From Humulus lupulus (taxonomy: Eukaryota > Streptophyta > Magnoliopsida > Rosales > Cannabaceae), in contig NC_084800.1 of assembly GCF_963169125.1 (NCBI RefSeq), positions 150,346,397 through 150,410,396 on the forward strand: a stretch of 64,000 bases of DNA. The letters are read 5' to 3'. A program made the translations under genes and the position numbers. Under the pieces are notes generated by a model. That model was not told where the DNA came from. It did not search any database and saw nothing but the letters and a program-made list of their open reading frames with translations. Below are positions 33,561-46,000 of this stretch, piece by piece; positions within the stretch are counted from its first letter, which is position 1; each line of letters starts with the position of its first letter.

Positions 33561-36500
33561 GGAAAGCGGACAGCTCGGCCCCATCTCGAGTATTCGCATT
33601 GACACAAGCAGAAGCTGAGGCTTATCCCTCAGTAGTTACAGGTCAGCTTCTTAGTGCTGGAACCCCTTATAATGTTTTGATTGATTCTAGTGCTACACAC
33701 TCTTTTGTTGCTAGTAGTAGTATTGATAGACTGTGTAGACCCTGTGATTTTTATGTTGTGGGGTTTGGAACTTTGTTACCCACTGGAGAGTTAGTGGTAT
33801 CCAGGAGATGGGTCAGATCTTTGCCAGTGACAGTAGAGGGCAGAGAGTTATCAGTGGTTTTGATAGAGTTGGTTATGACTGACTTCGACATGATATTGGG
33901 TATGGATTGGTTGGAAAAGTATGGGGCAACCATTGATTGCAAAAGGAAGATGGTCACCTTTGAGCCTAAAGGTGAGGATCATTTTGTGTTTGTTGGTACT
34001 GCGCATGGACCTTGCATACATATGATTTCTATATTAAGGGCTAGAGATCTACTGCAAGGAGGTTGCATTGGATTCTTAGCCAATGTGGTTGACACCACTC
34101 AAGTCGTGCCAGTGAGACCAGACTTTTTTGTTAATTCTTGGATTTATTTCCAGAAGATTTGCCAGGGTTGCCACTGCAAAGAGAAATTGAGTTCGTGATA
34201 GAACTGGCACCAAGGACGGAGCCAGTGTCTAGAGCACCTTACAGAATGGCCCCAACTGAGTTAAAAGAATTAAAAGTACAGTTGCAAGAGCTGTTAGATT
34301 TAGGTTTTATCAGACCTAGTTTCTCACCTTGGGGTGCGCAAGTTCTGTTTGTAAAGAAGAAGGATGGTTCTCTGAGGATGTGCATTGATTACAGAGAACT
34401 GAATAAGTTGACAATTAAGAACAAGTATCCTTTGCCAAGGATAGATGATATGTTTGATCAGTTGCAAGGTAAGAAAGTTTTCTCAAAGATTGACCTTCGT
34501 TCTGGTTATCATCAATTGAGGGTCAGGTATGAGCATTATGAGTTCTTAGTTATGTCATTTGGATGGACTAATGCCCCTACTGTTTTTATGGATCTGATGA
34601 ACAAAGTGTTCAAGGATTATCTGGACCAGTTTGTGATTGTCTTCATCGATGATATTCTGGTATATTCTCAGTCTGAGTCAGAGCATGAGGAGCATCTGAG
34701 GTTGGTTCTACAGAGACTGAAGGAACATAGATTGTTTGCAAAGTTCAAGAAATGTGAGTTCTAGTTATCTCAGGTATCCTTTCTTGGGCACATTGTCAGT
34801 AAGGAAGGGATTAAGGTAGATCCAGCAAAGATTGAAGCGGTCAAAGATTGGCCAAGGCCAAAGAATGCTTCTGAGGTTAGAAGTTTCCTTGGATTGGCAG
34901 GCTATTATAGGTGTTTCGTGGAAGGGATCTCAAAGATTGCTACTGCATTGACTGAGCTGACACGCAAGAGTCAAAAATTTGTGTGGTGAGATAAGTGTGA
35001 GAACAACTCCAAGAATTGAAGCAGAGATTGATTACAGCCCCGATTCTAAGTCTTCCAACAAATTAGGAGAAGTTTGTGATTTATTGTGATGCTTCTCATC
35101 AGGGTTTGGTCTGTGTTCTGATGCAATCAGAGAAGGTAATTGCTTATGCTTCTCATCAGCTGAAGGACTATGAAAAGAGATATCCCACTCATGATTTAGA
35201 GTTGGCGGCTGTGGTCTTTGCTTTAAAGATATGGAGGCATTATCTTTATGGGGAAAAGTGTGAGATCTATACAGACCACAAGAGCCTGAAATACTTCTTC
35301 ACTCAGAAAGACCTAAATATGAGACAAAAGGCGTTGGCTGGAGTTAGTAAAAGATTATGATAGTGAGATTTTGTATCATCCAGGAAAGGCCAACGTGGTA
35401 GCTGATGCTTTAAGCCGGAAGGGTCCGGGACAGATTTATGGTGCGAGGTTGATAGTCAGAGAATTAGCAGATGATATGACCAGAGCTAGTATAGAGTTGC
35501 TGGTGGGGCAGTTGGCTAATATTACACTACAGTCTACACCGTTGGAGAGAATCAAGGAGGGTCATTTGAATGATGATCCACAGCTGATCAAGATCAGAGA
35601 GGATGTTTTGGTTGGAGCATCCAGAGATTATACAGTGTGTGATTTGGGTTTGTTGAGATACAAGGGGCGGATATGTGTTCCGTTAGACACTACTTTGAGG
35701 CGAGAGATTCTGGATGAATCTCATACTAAACCTTATTCTTTGCATCTAGGCACTACGAATATGTATCATGATGTGAGATCGTTGTATTGGTGGTCGGGGA
35801 TGAAGAGAGATGTAGTGGAGTATGTGGCTAAGTGCTTGACATGTCAACAGGTCAAGGCTGAGCATCAGAGGCCGACAGGGTTATTGCAGCCTCTAGATAT
35901 CCCAGAGTGGAAGTGGGAGGACATCACAATGGATTTCGTGGTGGGCTTACCCAGGACTGTTGGTCAGCATGATTCTATCTAGGTGATAGTGGATCGCTAC
36001 ACCAATTCAGCTCACTTCTTGCCAGTGAGGACTACTTACACAGTTGATCAATATGAAAATCTCTATGTGAGAGAGATCGTGCACCTCCATGGAGCGTCGA
36101 GGTTGATTGTCTCAGATCGGGACCCCACTTTTACTTCCAAGTTCTGGGGGAGTTTACAAAACCATGGGAACACAATTGAAGTTCAGTACTGCTTATCATC
36201 CTCAAACAGATGGGCAAGCTGAGAGGACGATCCAAATATTGGAAGACATGCTGTGAGCATGTGTACTGAACTTTGGTGGATCTTGGAGTAAGTATCTACC
36301 TTTGATAGAGTTTTCCTACAATAACAGTTATCAATCTACCATTGGGGTTGCACCTTATGAGATGTTGTATGGTAGGAAGTGGAGATCTCCCATTCATTGG
36401 GATGAGACAGGTTAAAGGAGATACTTGACTCCTGAGGCAGTTCAGAGGACCAGTGAGGCCATTGAGAAGATTAGAGCGCGGATGCTCGCTTCTCAAAGTA

Positions 36501-36967
36501 GACAGAAGAACTATGAAAATCTCAAGCGCAGGTTCGTGGAGTTCCAAGTGGGAGACTATGTCTTCCTTAGAGTCTCGCCATGGAAAGGGGTGAGAAGGTT
36601 TGGGAAGAAGGGCAAGCAGATCCCTAGGATTGTAGGTCCATTTGAGATCCTGGAGAGGATTGGTCAGGTGGCTTACAGACTAGCCTTGCCTCCGGCGTTG
36701 TCATCCATGCATAATGTGTTTTATGTTTCAGCTCTTCGGAGGTATTTATCTGATGTGACTCATATTTTGAGCTATGAAGATCTGGAGCTTGAGGCAGATC
36801 TTTCCTTTGAGGAGCAACCAGTCCAGATACTTGATAGAAAGGATAAGGTCCTCAGGAATAAGACGATACCATTGGTTAAGGTATTGTGGAGGAACAGCAA
36901 GGTCGAGGAGACGACCTGGGAGCTAGAGTCAGATATGCAGAGTCAGTATCCCGAGCTGTTCAGGTAA
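33561..36967 (+). pseudogene. pol: Element B pol: protease, RT, RNase H, integrase, chromodomain-like tail (broken)
   Basis: Protease LIDSSATHSF (about 33675; the usual Gly of DSGA is Ser). A frameshift near 34130 precedes the reverse transcriptase: [22 protein letters not shown] and an intact [10 protein letters not shown] at about 34640-34670. The stop at 34762 replaces a conserved Trp; another stop is at 34988. RNase H follows ([19 protein letters not shown]), with a frameshift at about 35330. Then come the integrase zinc finger (CLTCQQVK), WEDITMDFVVGLPR, SDRDPTF, a Trp-to-TAG at 35980, a frameshift near 36165, a stop at 36256 and, from 36425, a clean GPF and chromodomain-like end ([24 protein letters not shown]). 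Confidence 0.9.
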
Positions 36968-37002
36968 ATTTCGAGGATGAAATTTCTGTAAGGAGGGGAT
37001 AG

Positions 37003-38200
37003 TGGTAATGCCCCGAAATCCCTAATACGGTTTAATGGCAGGATTATTAGGCCGGGAGGGCCATAATTGTTTTATTATTCCATTAAATGATTATGTGCAT
37101 GTTTATGTGAATTATATTATAATATGATGTTAAATGCATCCATGTGGGTCCACATTTCATTACAGGGGTGTTTTGGTAATTTGGCCCGTTGAGGGCATAA
37201 TTGTATGCATGTCGGTGACATATTGTTGAGACCACATTATAATGTGGATTTGTTCGAGCAATTCGGCATGAGACGATCTATGAATATTAAGTAGTGGTTT
37301 AGTCATAACGGGATTAAGTTCGAGGCTCGGGGTGAGTCACGGGGTGATTTAATGATTAGAGCATTGTCGGGAATTAAAGGGTAACAGGATATGAATTGGT
37401 ATTTGAGAATATCGTGAATAGCGGGAATTGGAGAACGTTAATTATGATTAATGAAATAGGTGGAAGATGATGATTTTACCCTTAGGAGGCTTTAGAAACT
37501 TATATTTGACTTAGGGGCATTAAGGTCATTTGGCTTGAGATATGTATGACTTAGTTGGCTGTAGAAACATTCAGAACAAAATAGAGCCTTCACTTCTTCT
37601 TCACATACCTCCTCTTCCCTCTGTCTTCCTTTGGAATTTTTTGTCCCAAATTGAAGAATTAAGATAGGAAATCAAGGTTTGGAGGTTATAGACTTGATTC
37701 ATCCATTGAAGGGGATTCAAAACCAGTTTGAGGTAAGATATTATCCATGAATTTCAAGAGTTTCTCTGTTTTTCTTATAGCTTTCAGCCTATGGATTTTG
37801 ATATGGATAGTTGGAATCAATGGGAGTTTTTGTGTAAGATTGATTGGTTTTTTATGAGGGTATGATGTAGATGAAGTTTAGGGGTTGAATTGGATGTTTT
37901 GGTAAGGTTTGGGATTGGTTTGGAAGGTTGGTTTCAAGGGGAGTCGCAAGGAGGGAAAAACAGGGATGTTGCTGATCTGAAGCTGGCGCCCCACCGCTAT
38001 GCAAGGCAGAGGCTAGGGCCTCCCTACCTTGGGTCAGCGCCCCAGCGCCAATGGGCAACGCCCCAGTACTAGGCCAATTTCAGGGGATGTCATTTTTAGG
38101 GCTCGGGATGGTTTTTAAGGCTCGGGGGTTGGTTCCTTTACCCCTTTTGAGTAGATTGAGAGTCCCGAGAGTGAGGGATTGATCCCGGGAGTGTGGTTTT
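37003..38200 (+). repeat. Element B 3' LTR, first part
   Basis: Starts TGGTAATGCCCC after the polypurine tract. Its GC-rich block (37985-38075) differs from that of the 5' LTR by loss of one palindromic unit and gain of another. Interrupted at 38200 by a solo LTR. Confidence 0.93.
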
Positions 38201-39833
38201 TGTAACGACCCGAATTTGCTAATAGGGCTTAGGGTATTGATTAGTATGCCTGGAGGGCAGTAAATGAATTAATATGTTGATATATGAATTAATGTGTATT
38301 TATGATAATGATGCATGTTTAGTTGAGTTAAATGTGCATGTGGGTCCCGTCTAGATATTAGGGGTATATATGTTATAAATGCGATATATATGTGATATAT
38401 CTGTGTAGCACGATCCGAGACAGTCCTGGGGAGCGGTTAGCCAGAAAGTCACAACGGAGTTGAGAGTCCGACTCGGGGCGAGTCGAGGGGTAATTTTGGC
38501 ATTAGTTATTATACGGGGTTATCGGTTTATGAAAATAAATATTTGGAGATATATTTGAGGATAGAATGTCTAGGAGGGAATATTGGGGAAATTTACCATT
38601 TTTCCCTCGGGGACGTTTTGGTACCCCGAGCCTTAAGGTAACCTTAAAGCTTAAGTTAAATAAAATAAAACAAAACTTGGAATTGTGTAGAGCATTCAGA
38701 AACCGACATTTGCTTTTCCTTCCAGCTGAGGGTAGCTCTTATCCATCTCTCTCTTTCACTCTCTAAGACAAACTCAAGGAAAACTTTGGGGAAATCAACT
38801 TGAAGCTAAGGGATTGCAGCTGGGGATTTAGGGGAGCTTGAAGCTTGGAGCATAGGGAGCTGGTTCAGAGGTTTAATTCATCAAGGGGTTTCGGCGAGGC
38901 TCTAGTTTGAGGACTGTGCTCAGGACATCGGTGCTCAGAAAGCTTGGGACTCAAGTAAGAAAACCCTTGTTCCCATAGAGCTTGTATGCAGGGCTGAGCC
39001 CAATTTGTTTGAATAGAACTAGTATGCAGGGCTGAGCCCAATATGTTTGAATTGCAGGGCGTGCCCTTTGACTGTATTTGCTAGTATTATGTACTTGCTT
39101 ATTATGCTACGAATGCAATTATGTGAATGATCGGCAAGAGCTGGGAAAGGTGTAGGCCGAGGTCGGCAGGGATTGGGAACGGAAAAGGGCCGGGAACGAT
39201 GTTAGGCACGTTGAGTGCAAGGCCAAGTACGACAAGGGGCCGGGAGCAACGTTGAGCTCGTAGAGTGGGAGTTGCCAGGGCGAGTCCCTAAAAGGATACC
39301 TGGGATATCCTCACGGTGTGGATTGCGAACCCAGGGCTTGGTAAATGCCTGGGACGGCTAGGCCGTATGTGTTTAGCCCATTGGAGGCCTGTTTTTATGC
39401 TTGATATATGTGTTGCATATGTTATCTGTTTGTGGGTTTTCTTGCTGGGCTTCGGATCACAGATGCTCTGTGGTGCAGGTAAGGGTAAGGAGAAAGCCAA
39501 CCGACCATGAGTGTAGCAGGCATGAGGCGGCGTGTACATGTTGGGCCAGCCTGGCTGCCACAGCCAGAGGATTTTTGGGAGATGGTTGTAAATAAACTTA
39601 GATTTTGTCGTTTAGTCGACTTGGTTCGATTCATATGATGTAAATGTTTCTAAACTGTATTTTGGGATCCTAGGTGTCAAACTTTTATGGTTTTCAATGA
39701 AATGGAATTATTCCTAAAGTTTTTCCTCTGTTTATGGCTTAATTACACTGTTTGACTTTAAACCTCGATTAGCGAGTTGAATGCACATTTTTAAACTCAC
39801 TTAGTAACGGCTCTAAGGAAGTAGGGCATTACA
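38201..39833 (+). mobile_element. Solo Tekay-type LTR (1633 bp) in B's 3' LTR
   Basis: TGTAACGACCC to GGGCATTACA with a perfect duplication GTTTT (38196-38200 and 39834-39838). The uninterrupted sequence is seen in the 5' LTR at about 30821-30835. It is shorter than other LTRs here and, instead of a palindrome block, has GGGCCGGGA-type repeats at 39185-39250. Conserved module at 39438-39570. Coding-like frames inside are not supported. Confidence 0.95.
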
Positions 39834-41000
39834 GTTTTAGATTGTGAACCATTCATTGATTTACTTTATTAATGATTTCTAATTGGTTATGACTAGGTGA
39901 CCGCTAAGGAATCTAAAGGTTGATCGTTCTCAAGGGTAGTTCTTATATTATTTCTCTCTTGAACTTGAGGTAAGGAAACTGCACCCTGTGTATATGACAT
40001 GCATGATTGTTGTTGAGGCATGTTGGTTGAAAAATGTGGACATTGATTGCATATTAAATGCTTAGCAAAGCTTGCTTACTTGTTTATGGAAATTATTAGT
40101 CAGGAATGACACTGGTCGCATATTACTGACCTGTGAGTTAGAAATGGTATAAGCATCCTGAACACAGGGCTGATAAAAGATTAGATCTAATTGATATCAG
40201 CGTTGAATGACTCTAGGAGCATTAATGCTGGACCAATCCTAAGGTCGATGAAACTTATAAGCGCTTTACTAGTCTAAGACTGGTTACTCAGAGCCAGGGC
40301 CAAAGGCCTAGGTGAAAACTTGTCACATGGTTAGGGAGCGGAATCCCATGGTTGTGACTCTTTGGTCACGAGGAAGGTTATGTTGGTAACTAATCACCAA
40401 GCACCTATCCCGTTTAAGCTAGTGATAGGATCACTTATTTGTAAAGCCCCGGTGGCCCTATTGTCACATGGCTAGAGGGAACGGAACCCACCCTAGTGAC
40501 TTTTGCGACTGTCACTCATCTGTTTTGGACTGAAAGTCCTGAATGATGATTATGATCATTGTTGATACTATATTCATGATATATTGTGTTTTCTTGCTGG
40601 GCTTTGGCTCATGGGTGCTATGTGGAGCAGGTAAAGGAAAAGAGAAGCTCACCCAACCTTGAGTGGAGAGCTTAGGTGGTGCTGTGTACATATGCGGCCG
40701 CTTGACCACCACGGCCAAGGAGTTCTCAAAGGAACTAGGGGGTTTACCCTATTTTTGTCGCTTAGAACGGCGGGTTGCAAAATTTGAAACTGTAATGACC
40801 ATTTTGAGTTGTAAATAACTTGTAAATTGTTTTATGGGCAGATGAACTGTTTTATGTTTTAAATAAAATATATCCTTTCCTTTTGATTGGTTTTCCACCT
40901 TTGCCTGTTAATAACACTTAGAAGCACGTTTTTAACCAAAGGACTCGGGTAGCGAGTTAAATTTCCGGTTCACCTTTCACTATAACTGTTCTGGGGTAAC
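39834..41000 (+). repeat. Element B 3' LTR, middle part
   Basis: Matches 30831-31990 of the 5' LTR, including the module at 40585-40725. It stops 17 bp short of the LTR end at the CRM insertion; the last bases are 48309-48325. No gene. Confidence 0.93.
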
Positions 41001-41308
41001 TGATGAGGACACCAAGACCCAAGTATCAAGCCAAGTTCCAGTTGGTCCAGTGACGAGGGCACGAGCCAAGAGATTCAAGGAAGAACTTAACAGCCTAGTC
41101 CACAAAGTCCTAAAACAAGAGGAGACCGTGGTCAACATTGAAGGAGAACAAAGACTTGTCTTACTCATCAAAGTTGACTGAGTTTAGGAGCTTCATGAGT
41201 CTTATTGTATTTGTCATTTTAATTTATTTACGTTATTGTTGTTATTTGGTCTTTCTTTATTTTTGTGATAAGTCAAACATTTGACTTGTGTGAGTCCAAT
41301 AGTCATTT

Positions 41309-41428
41309 TGTCTTTAATTTTCAGTTTTCATGAGGAAGACAAAAGGCTTGTCTTTAATTTCAGTTTTCATTAGGAAGACAAAGGGGCTGTCCTTAATTTT
41401 TCGATTTCATTAGGAAGACCAAGGGTCT
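41309..41428 (+). repeat. Three tandem 39-41-bp units upstream of the CRM promoter
   Basis: Copies start at 41309, 41349 and 41388 with TGTC(T/C)TTAATTT and include TTTCAT(T/G)AGGAAGAC. The 3' LTR has the same triplet (about 47872-47991). Their position just before the TATA site suggests an enhancer role (inference). Confidence 0.85.
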
Positions 41429-41446
41429 TGTTTTCATGTAATTTTC

Positions 41447-41460
41447 GTCCTTATAAGGAC
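41447..41460 (+). promoter_or_regulatory. CRM promoter TATA within a perfect 14-bp palindrome
   Basis: GTCCTTATAAGGAC reads the same on both strands and contains TTATAA. It is identical in the 3' LTR at 48010-48023. It is the best core-promoter candidate in the LTR. Confidence 0.65.
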
Positions 41461-41746
41461 TGCCAAAACATTTGGAAAAAAAGCAGATTATGTGAAATGA
41501 AAATTTGTGAGTTTTTCTTCTTGAGTTCTTGAAGAGACTATCCGAACTTATCAAGGGTATCCCTTGTGGCGTTCAATCCGACTTATCAAACGGATTCCCA
41601 TCCCCGTTTGTGGCGTCTTCCTCATACCAAGGTTCGTGCTTGGCTAAGCATTGGGTCGCTGTTCCATTCCAATCTCGTGTGTTCTTGGTGGCTGTTCCAT
41701 ATTTGGTGTCGGGTTTCGTCACACTTGTTGGCGTGGTTCGTATCAG

Positions 41747-41760
41747 TTGGTATCAGAGCT
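41747..41760 (+). promoter_or_regulatory. CRM primer-binding site
   Basis: TTGGTATCAGAGCT, one base after the LTR, complements the 3' end of tRNA-iMet. Confidence 0.93.
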
Positions 41761-43037
41761 TAGGATCATCCGGTTTGGCCTATCCTTTTTCATCTTTTTT
41801 TTTCTATTCAATTTGTGTTCTTATATTAGGGTTTCTGAAATAAAAAAATATATATATCAATTCGTGTTCATCTAGTCTTGTGTTTCTATTCTAGAGCTTG
41901 TTAATTTCAATTGTTTCCTTGTTTCCCTTATTTGTTGTGAAATCCGAAACTATTCTAGAGTTTGTTGATTTCCTTATTTCAATTGATTCCTTGTTTGAAA
42001 TCCGAGCCTAGGTTCATACGGTTTGGCCTATCTTTTTTTTTCCCCTTGTTTTTTCCATTTCGTTTCTTTGTTCAAATATTGGAATTGAATTAGGGTTTCT
42101 GAAATTTCCCCTAATTTGTTTTCTTTTTGTTTCTAAAATCGTGAATTAGGGTTCTTAACGTGAATTAGGGCTTTGAGTTTTTCTCTTGTTCTAATTGTGG
42201 AATCTGAATTGTCATTAAGTTTCTCTTGCTGTTTTGTTTTGAAATCCGAATTTTGCCTTGGGTTTCTCTTGTTCTTGTTGTGAAATCCGAATTTGGTATT
42301 GATAACTCCCTTGTTTCAATTGTGTCCCTGGTTTCAATTGGTTCCTTTATTTGATGTGGAATCCGAGACTATTATAGTGCCACAAATTATTTTGGTTTTG
42401 ATCTTATTGGTTGAATCACAGATTGGATTTTGGGAATATTGGTTTTCTGTTATTGGGAGTGTTCTTGAATCTGTTATAGTACCACAGTTTGCTTGGTTTC
42501 CGGATTGGTTCTTTGGTGTTCAAAAAATTTTCTTTTCAAAAAAATTGAGTATCTGGGTTATCAAATTTGAGAGATAAAAAAAAAACAAAAAGGAAGAAAG
42601 GAAAGGAAAGGAAAAGGGAAGGGGATCCGAGAGCAAAAAAAAAAAAAAAAAAGAGTCTGGAAACCCCTCTTAAAAAAAAATTTCTATTCTTGTTCCCCAT
42701 GGTCTAGAGGCCTTTTTGCCAAAACCTCACACAAGTGTTCCAAAAATCATCATTTTTCGTCATTTTCACCAGTTTTCGTCGGTGTTCGTTTGGTTTGTTT
42801 GGTTGGATTTGCTGCTTGAATACTCCATATCACTGTTTCATTAGTTTTCAAAGAGCTTAAAGAAGAAAATAGAGGGGAAAAAGGCAGAGGTGTGAGCTTA
42901 TTTGAGGGTAAAAGCCATCATTGAGTGCAAACACGAGTGTACTTGAGTGACCATTTTCTTTGAGTGAAACACGTGAGGGAGTGCAGTGAGGTCCTTTCTA
43001 TAATTGTCTAACCTTATTGTTTTGCAGATTCTCCATC
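41761..43037 (+). other. CRM untranslated leader
   Basis: T-rich 1.28-kb leader with repeated TAGGGTTT/GAAATCCGA words, a purine run (about 42570-42655) with A-tracts, and TTGTTTTGCAG at 43017-43027, a strong splice-acceptor-like site ten bases before the start codon. No open frame with a recognisable domain. Confidence 0.7.
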
Positions 43038-46000
43038 ATGTCACAAAATACAGAAAGAAATGCAGGCAATGACGCTCCACCACCTACAGTTCCAAATCTA
43101 CAAATTGAAGCTTTAATGGGGGAGATGAGGAGGATGTTGAGGGAGGAGTGTGAGCAAATACATGAGCGGTTGGATAGGGTAGAAGAGAGGGCACAACGGA
43201 GACCAAGGAGGAATAGGGTGCACCAAAGGGAGGATGAGAATGAAGGGGATTTAGAAGGGGTAGTTTCTGATGATGAGTTTGATAGGATGTCGACGGGTAA
43301 CCATAGGAGGTATGGTGGGAATATAGAAGATAGGAACCAGGTAGATAATTATATGGGGAATATCAAAATGAGAATCCCGGCATTTCAGGGGAAGAGTGAT
43401 CCTGAAGCATACCTTGAGTGGGAGAAGAAAATGGAGCTAGTTTTTGATTGTCACAACTACTCCGACATGAAGAAGGTAAAACTTGCTGCCATTGAGTTTA
43501 CTGATTATGCTATTGTTTGGTGGGATCAGTTGTGCATCAACAGGAGGCAGAGTGGAGATCGCCCTATTGACACATGGGAGGCCATGAAGAGGGTGATGAG
43601 ACGACGATTTGTACCATCTCATTATTATCGAGATCTATACCTTAAGTTGCAGGGTCTTCGTCAAGGGTCCAGAAGTGTTGATGAGTATTACAAGGAGATG
43701 GAGATGGCTATGATTAGAGCCAATGTTGAAGAGGATCGGGAGGCAACCATGGCAAGGTTTTTGAATGGGTTGAACAGAGAGATTGCTGACCCAATCGAGC
43801 TACACCATTATGTGGAATTGGAGGATTTGGTTCATATGGCAATCAAAGTTGAGAGGCAGCTCAAGAAGGGTAGTTCAAGTTCGAGGTTAAGACCGAGCCC
43901 ACACAATCCAAGTACAACACCTTGGAGGTCGAACTATCCAAAGAAAGAAGACCAACCCACTTCATCATCTACACCAAAACCATCCACCACAGCCACGCCA
44001 CCTCAAGGTAAAACAACTCCTACTAAGTCTCATTCTAGTGAGATAAGGTGTTTCAAATGTCAGGGGAGAGGACACATTGCTAGCCAGTGTCCAAACAAGA
44101 GAGTCATGGTGATTCGAGAAAGTGGAGAGATAGATTCTGAAGATGAAGATGATCTTGCTGACATGCCACCATTGGAAGATGCTTCTGACAATGAGTATGG
44201 ACCAGAATCTGGTGAGATGCTTGCACTAGTCACAAGGCGAGTCCTGAATTTGCAAGCAAAAGAAGAGGAAGAAGAGGTGCAGCAAGAGAACATCTTTCAC
44301 ACTCGTTGTCATGTGAGAGACAAGGTATGTAGTGTCATTATTGATGGAGGTAGTTGTACTAATGTTGCTAGTGCTTCCATGGTTGCCAAGCTGGGGCTTA
44401 CAACGCTTAGGCATCCTTGTCCATACAAATTGCAATGGCTGAATGATAGTGGTGAAGTGAGGGTTACAAAACAGGTGCTAGTCTCATTTCGAATTGGCAA
44501 GTATGAAGATGAGGTGTTGTGTGATGTGGTTCCCATGCAAGCTGGACACCTCCTTCTAGGAAGGCCTTGGCAATTTGATCGGCGGGTGCAGCATGACGGC
44601 TTCACCAACAAGTATTCATTCACATTCCGTCAACGAACAATCACTCTAGCGCCTTTGACACCAAAGCAAGTGTATGAAGATCAAGTGAGGTTGCAAAAAT
44701 TGAGTGACAAAAAGAAAATGAGTGAGCAAAAAGAGAGTGAAAAGATGAATGAGAGTGAGGAAAAAGAGAGACAAAGAGAGAAAAGTGTGGAATCAAGTGA
44801 GAGAAAACAAAATAATTTTTATGCAAAAAAAAGTGAGGTTAAGAGAGCATTGTGTACAAAACAGCCCATGATTTTACTCATGTATAAGGAGGCTCTTTTA
44901 AATACTAACCAACTTGATTCTTCGCTGCCAAGTGTTGTTGTGTCTATTTTGCAGGAATTTGAGGATGTGTTTCCTGAGAAAGTACCACATGGTTTGCCAC
45001 CTGTTCGAGGAATAGAACATCAAATTGATTTTGTTCCAGGTGCTTCCATCCCAAACCGACCAGCCTACAGAAGTAATCCTGATGAAACAAAGGAATTGCA
45101 AAGGAAAATTGAAGAATTGATGGAGAAAGGGCATGTGAGAGAAAGCATGAGCCCTTGTGCTGTTCCAGTGATTCTAGTTCCCAAGAAGGATGGAACATGG
45201 AGGATGTGTGTTGACTGTCGAGCCATCAACAATATAACGGTAAAATATCGACATCCCATTCCTCGTTTAGATGACATGTTAGATGAATTGCATGGTTCTT
45301 GTGTGTTTTCCAAAATTGATCTTAAAAGTGGGTATCATCAGATACGTATGAAAGAAGGGGATGAGTGGAAAACTGCTTTTAAAACTAAACATGGATTGTA
45401 TGAGTGGTTAGTCATGCCATTTGGACTAACTAATGCACCTAGCACTTTCATGCGCTTAATGAATCATGTATTGCGTGCTTTCATTGGAAAATTTGTGGTT
45501 GTGTATTTTGATGATATTCTTATTTATAGTAAGAATTTGCATGACCATGTTTTGCATTTGCATTCTGTTTTGGATGTTCTTAGGAAACAGAGTTTATATG
45601 CTAACCTCAGTAAGTGTACTTTCTGCACCGATAAGCTTGTTTTCCTAGGCTTTGTTGTAAGTGCTACAGGTATTCAGGTGGATGAAGAAAAGATCAAAGC
45701 CATCCAAGAGTGGCCGACCCCTACAACTATAGGTAATGTTAGAAGTTTTCATGGACTTGCTAGCTTCTATATGAGGTTTGTGAAATATTTTAGCACCATC
45801 GCCGCACCACTTACAGAAGTTATCAAAAAGAATGTGATATTTAAATGGGGTGAAGCTCAAGAGGAGGCATTTCAGCTACTGAAATACCAGCTTACTCATG
45901 CTCCTTTACTTGCTTTGCCTAACTTTTCTAACACTTTTGAAGTTGAATGTGATGCTTCTGGAATAGGTATTGGCGCTGTTCTTATGCAGGATGGGAGACC

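Larger units (their letters stand above)
41001..41745 (+). repeat. CRM 5' LTR (745 bp)
   Basis: TGATGAGGACACC to GTTCGTATCA. The first 181 bases repeat the last 60 codons and stop codon of the polyprotein. A 39-41-bp unit is then repeated three times (41309-41428), followed by the TATA palindrome. Confidence 0.95.

Noticed and set aside
41529..41875. Open frames in the CRM LTR and leader, repeated at 48092-48625
   Set aside because: The same frames recur because they lie in the LTR. No domain is present, and the second one runs on into flanking gag by chance.
43017..43037. Upstream extension of the CRM polyprotein (seven extra residues)
   Set aside because: It begins at TTG, not ATG, and overlaps a splice-acceptor-like TTGTTTTGCAG. 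ATG 43038 is the better start.
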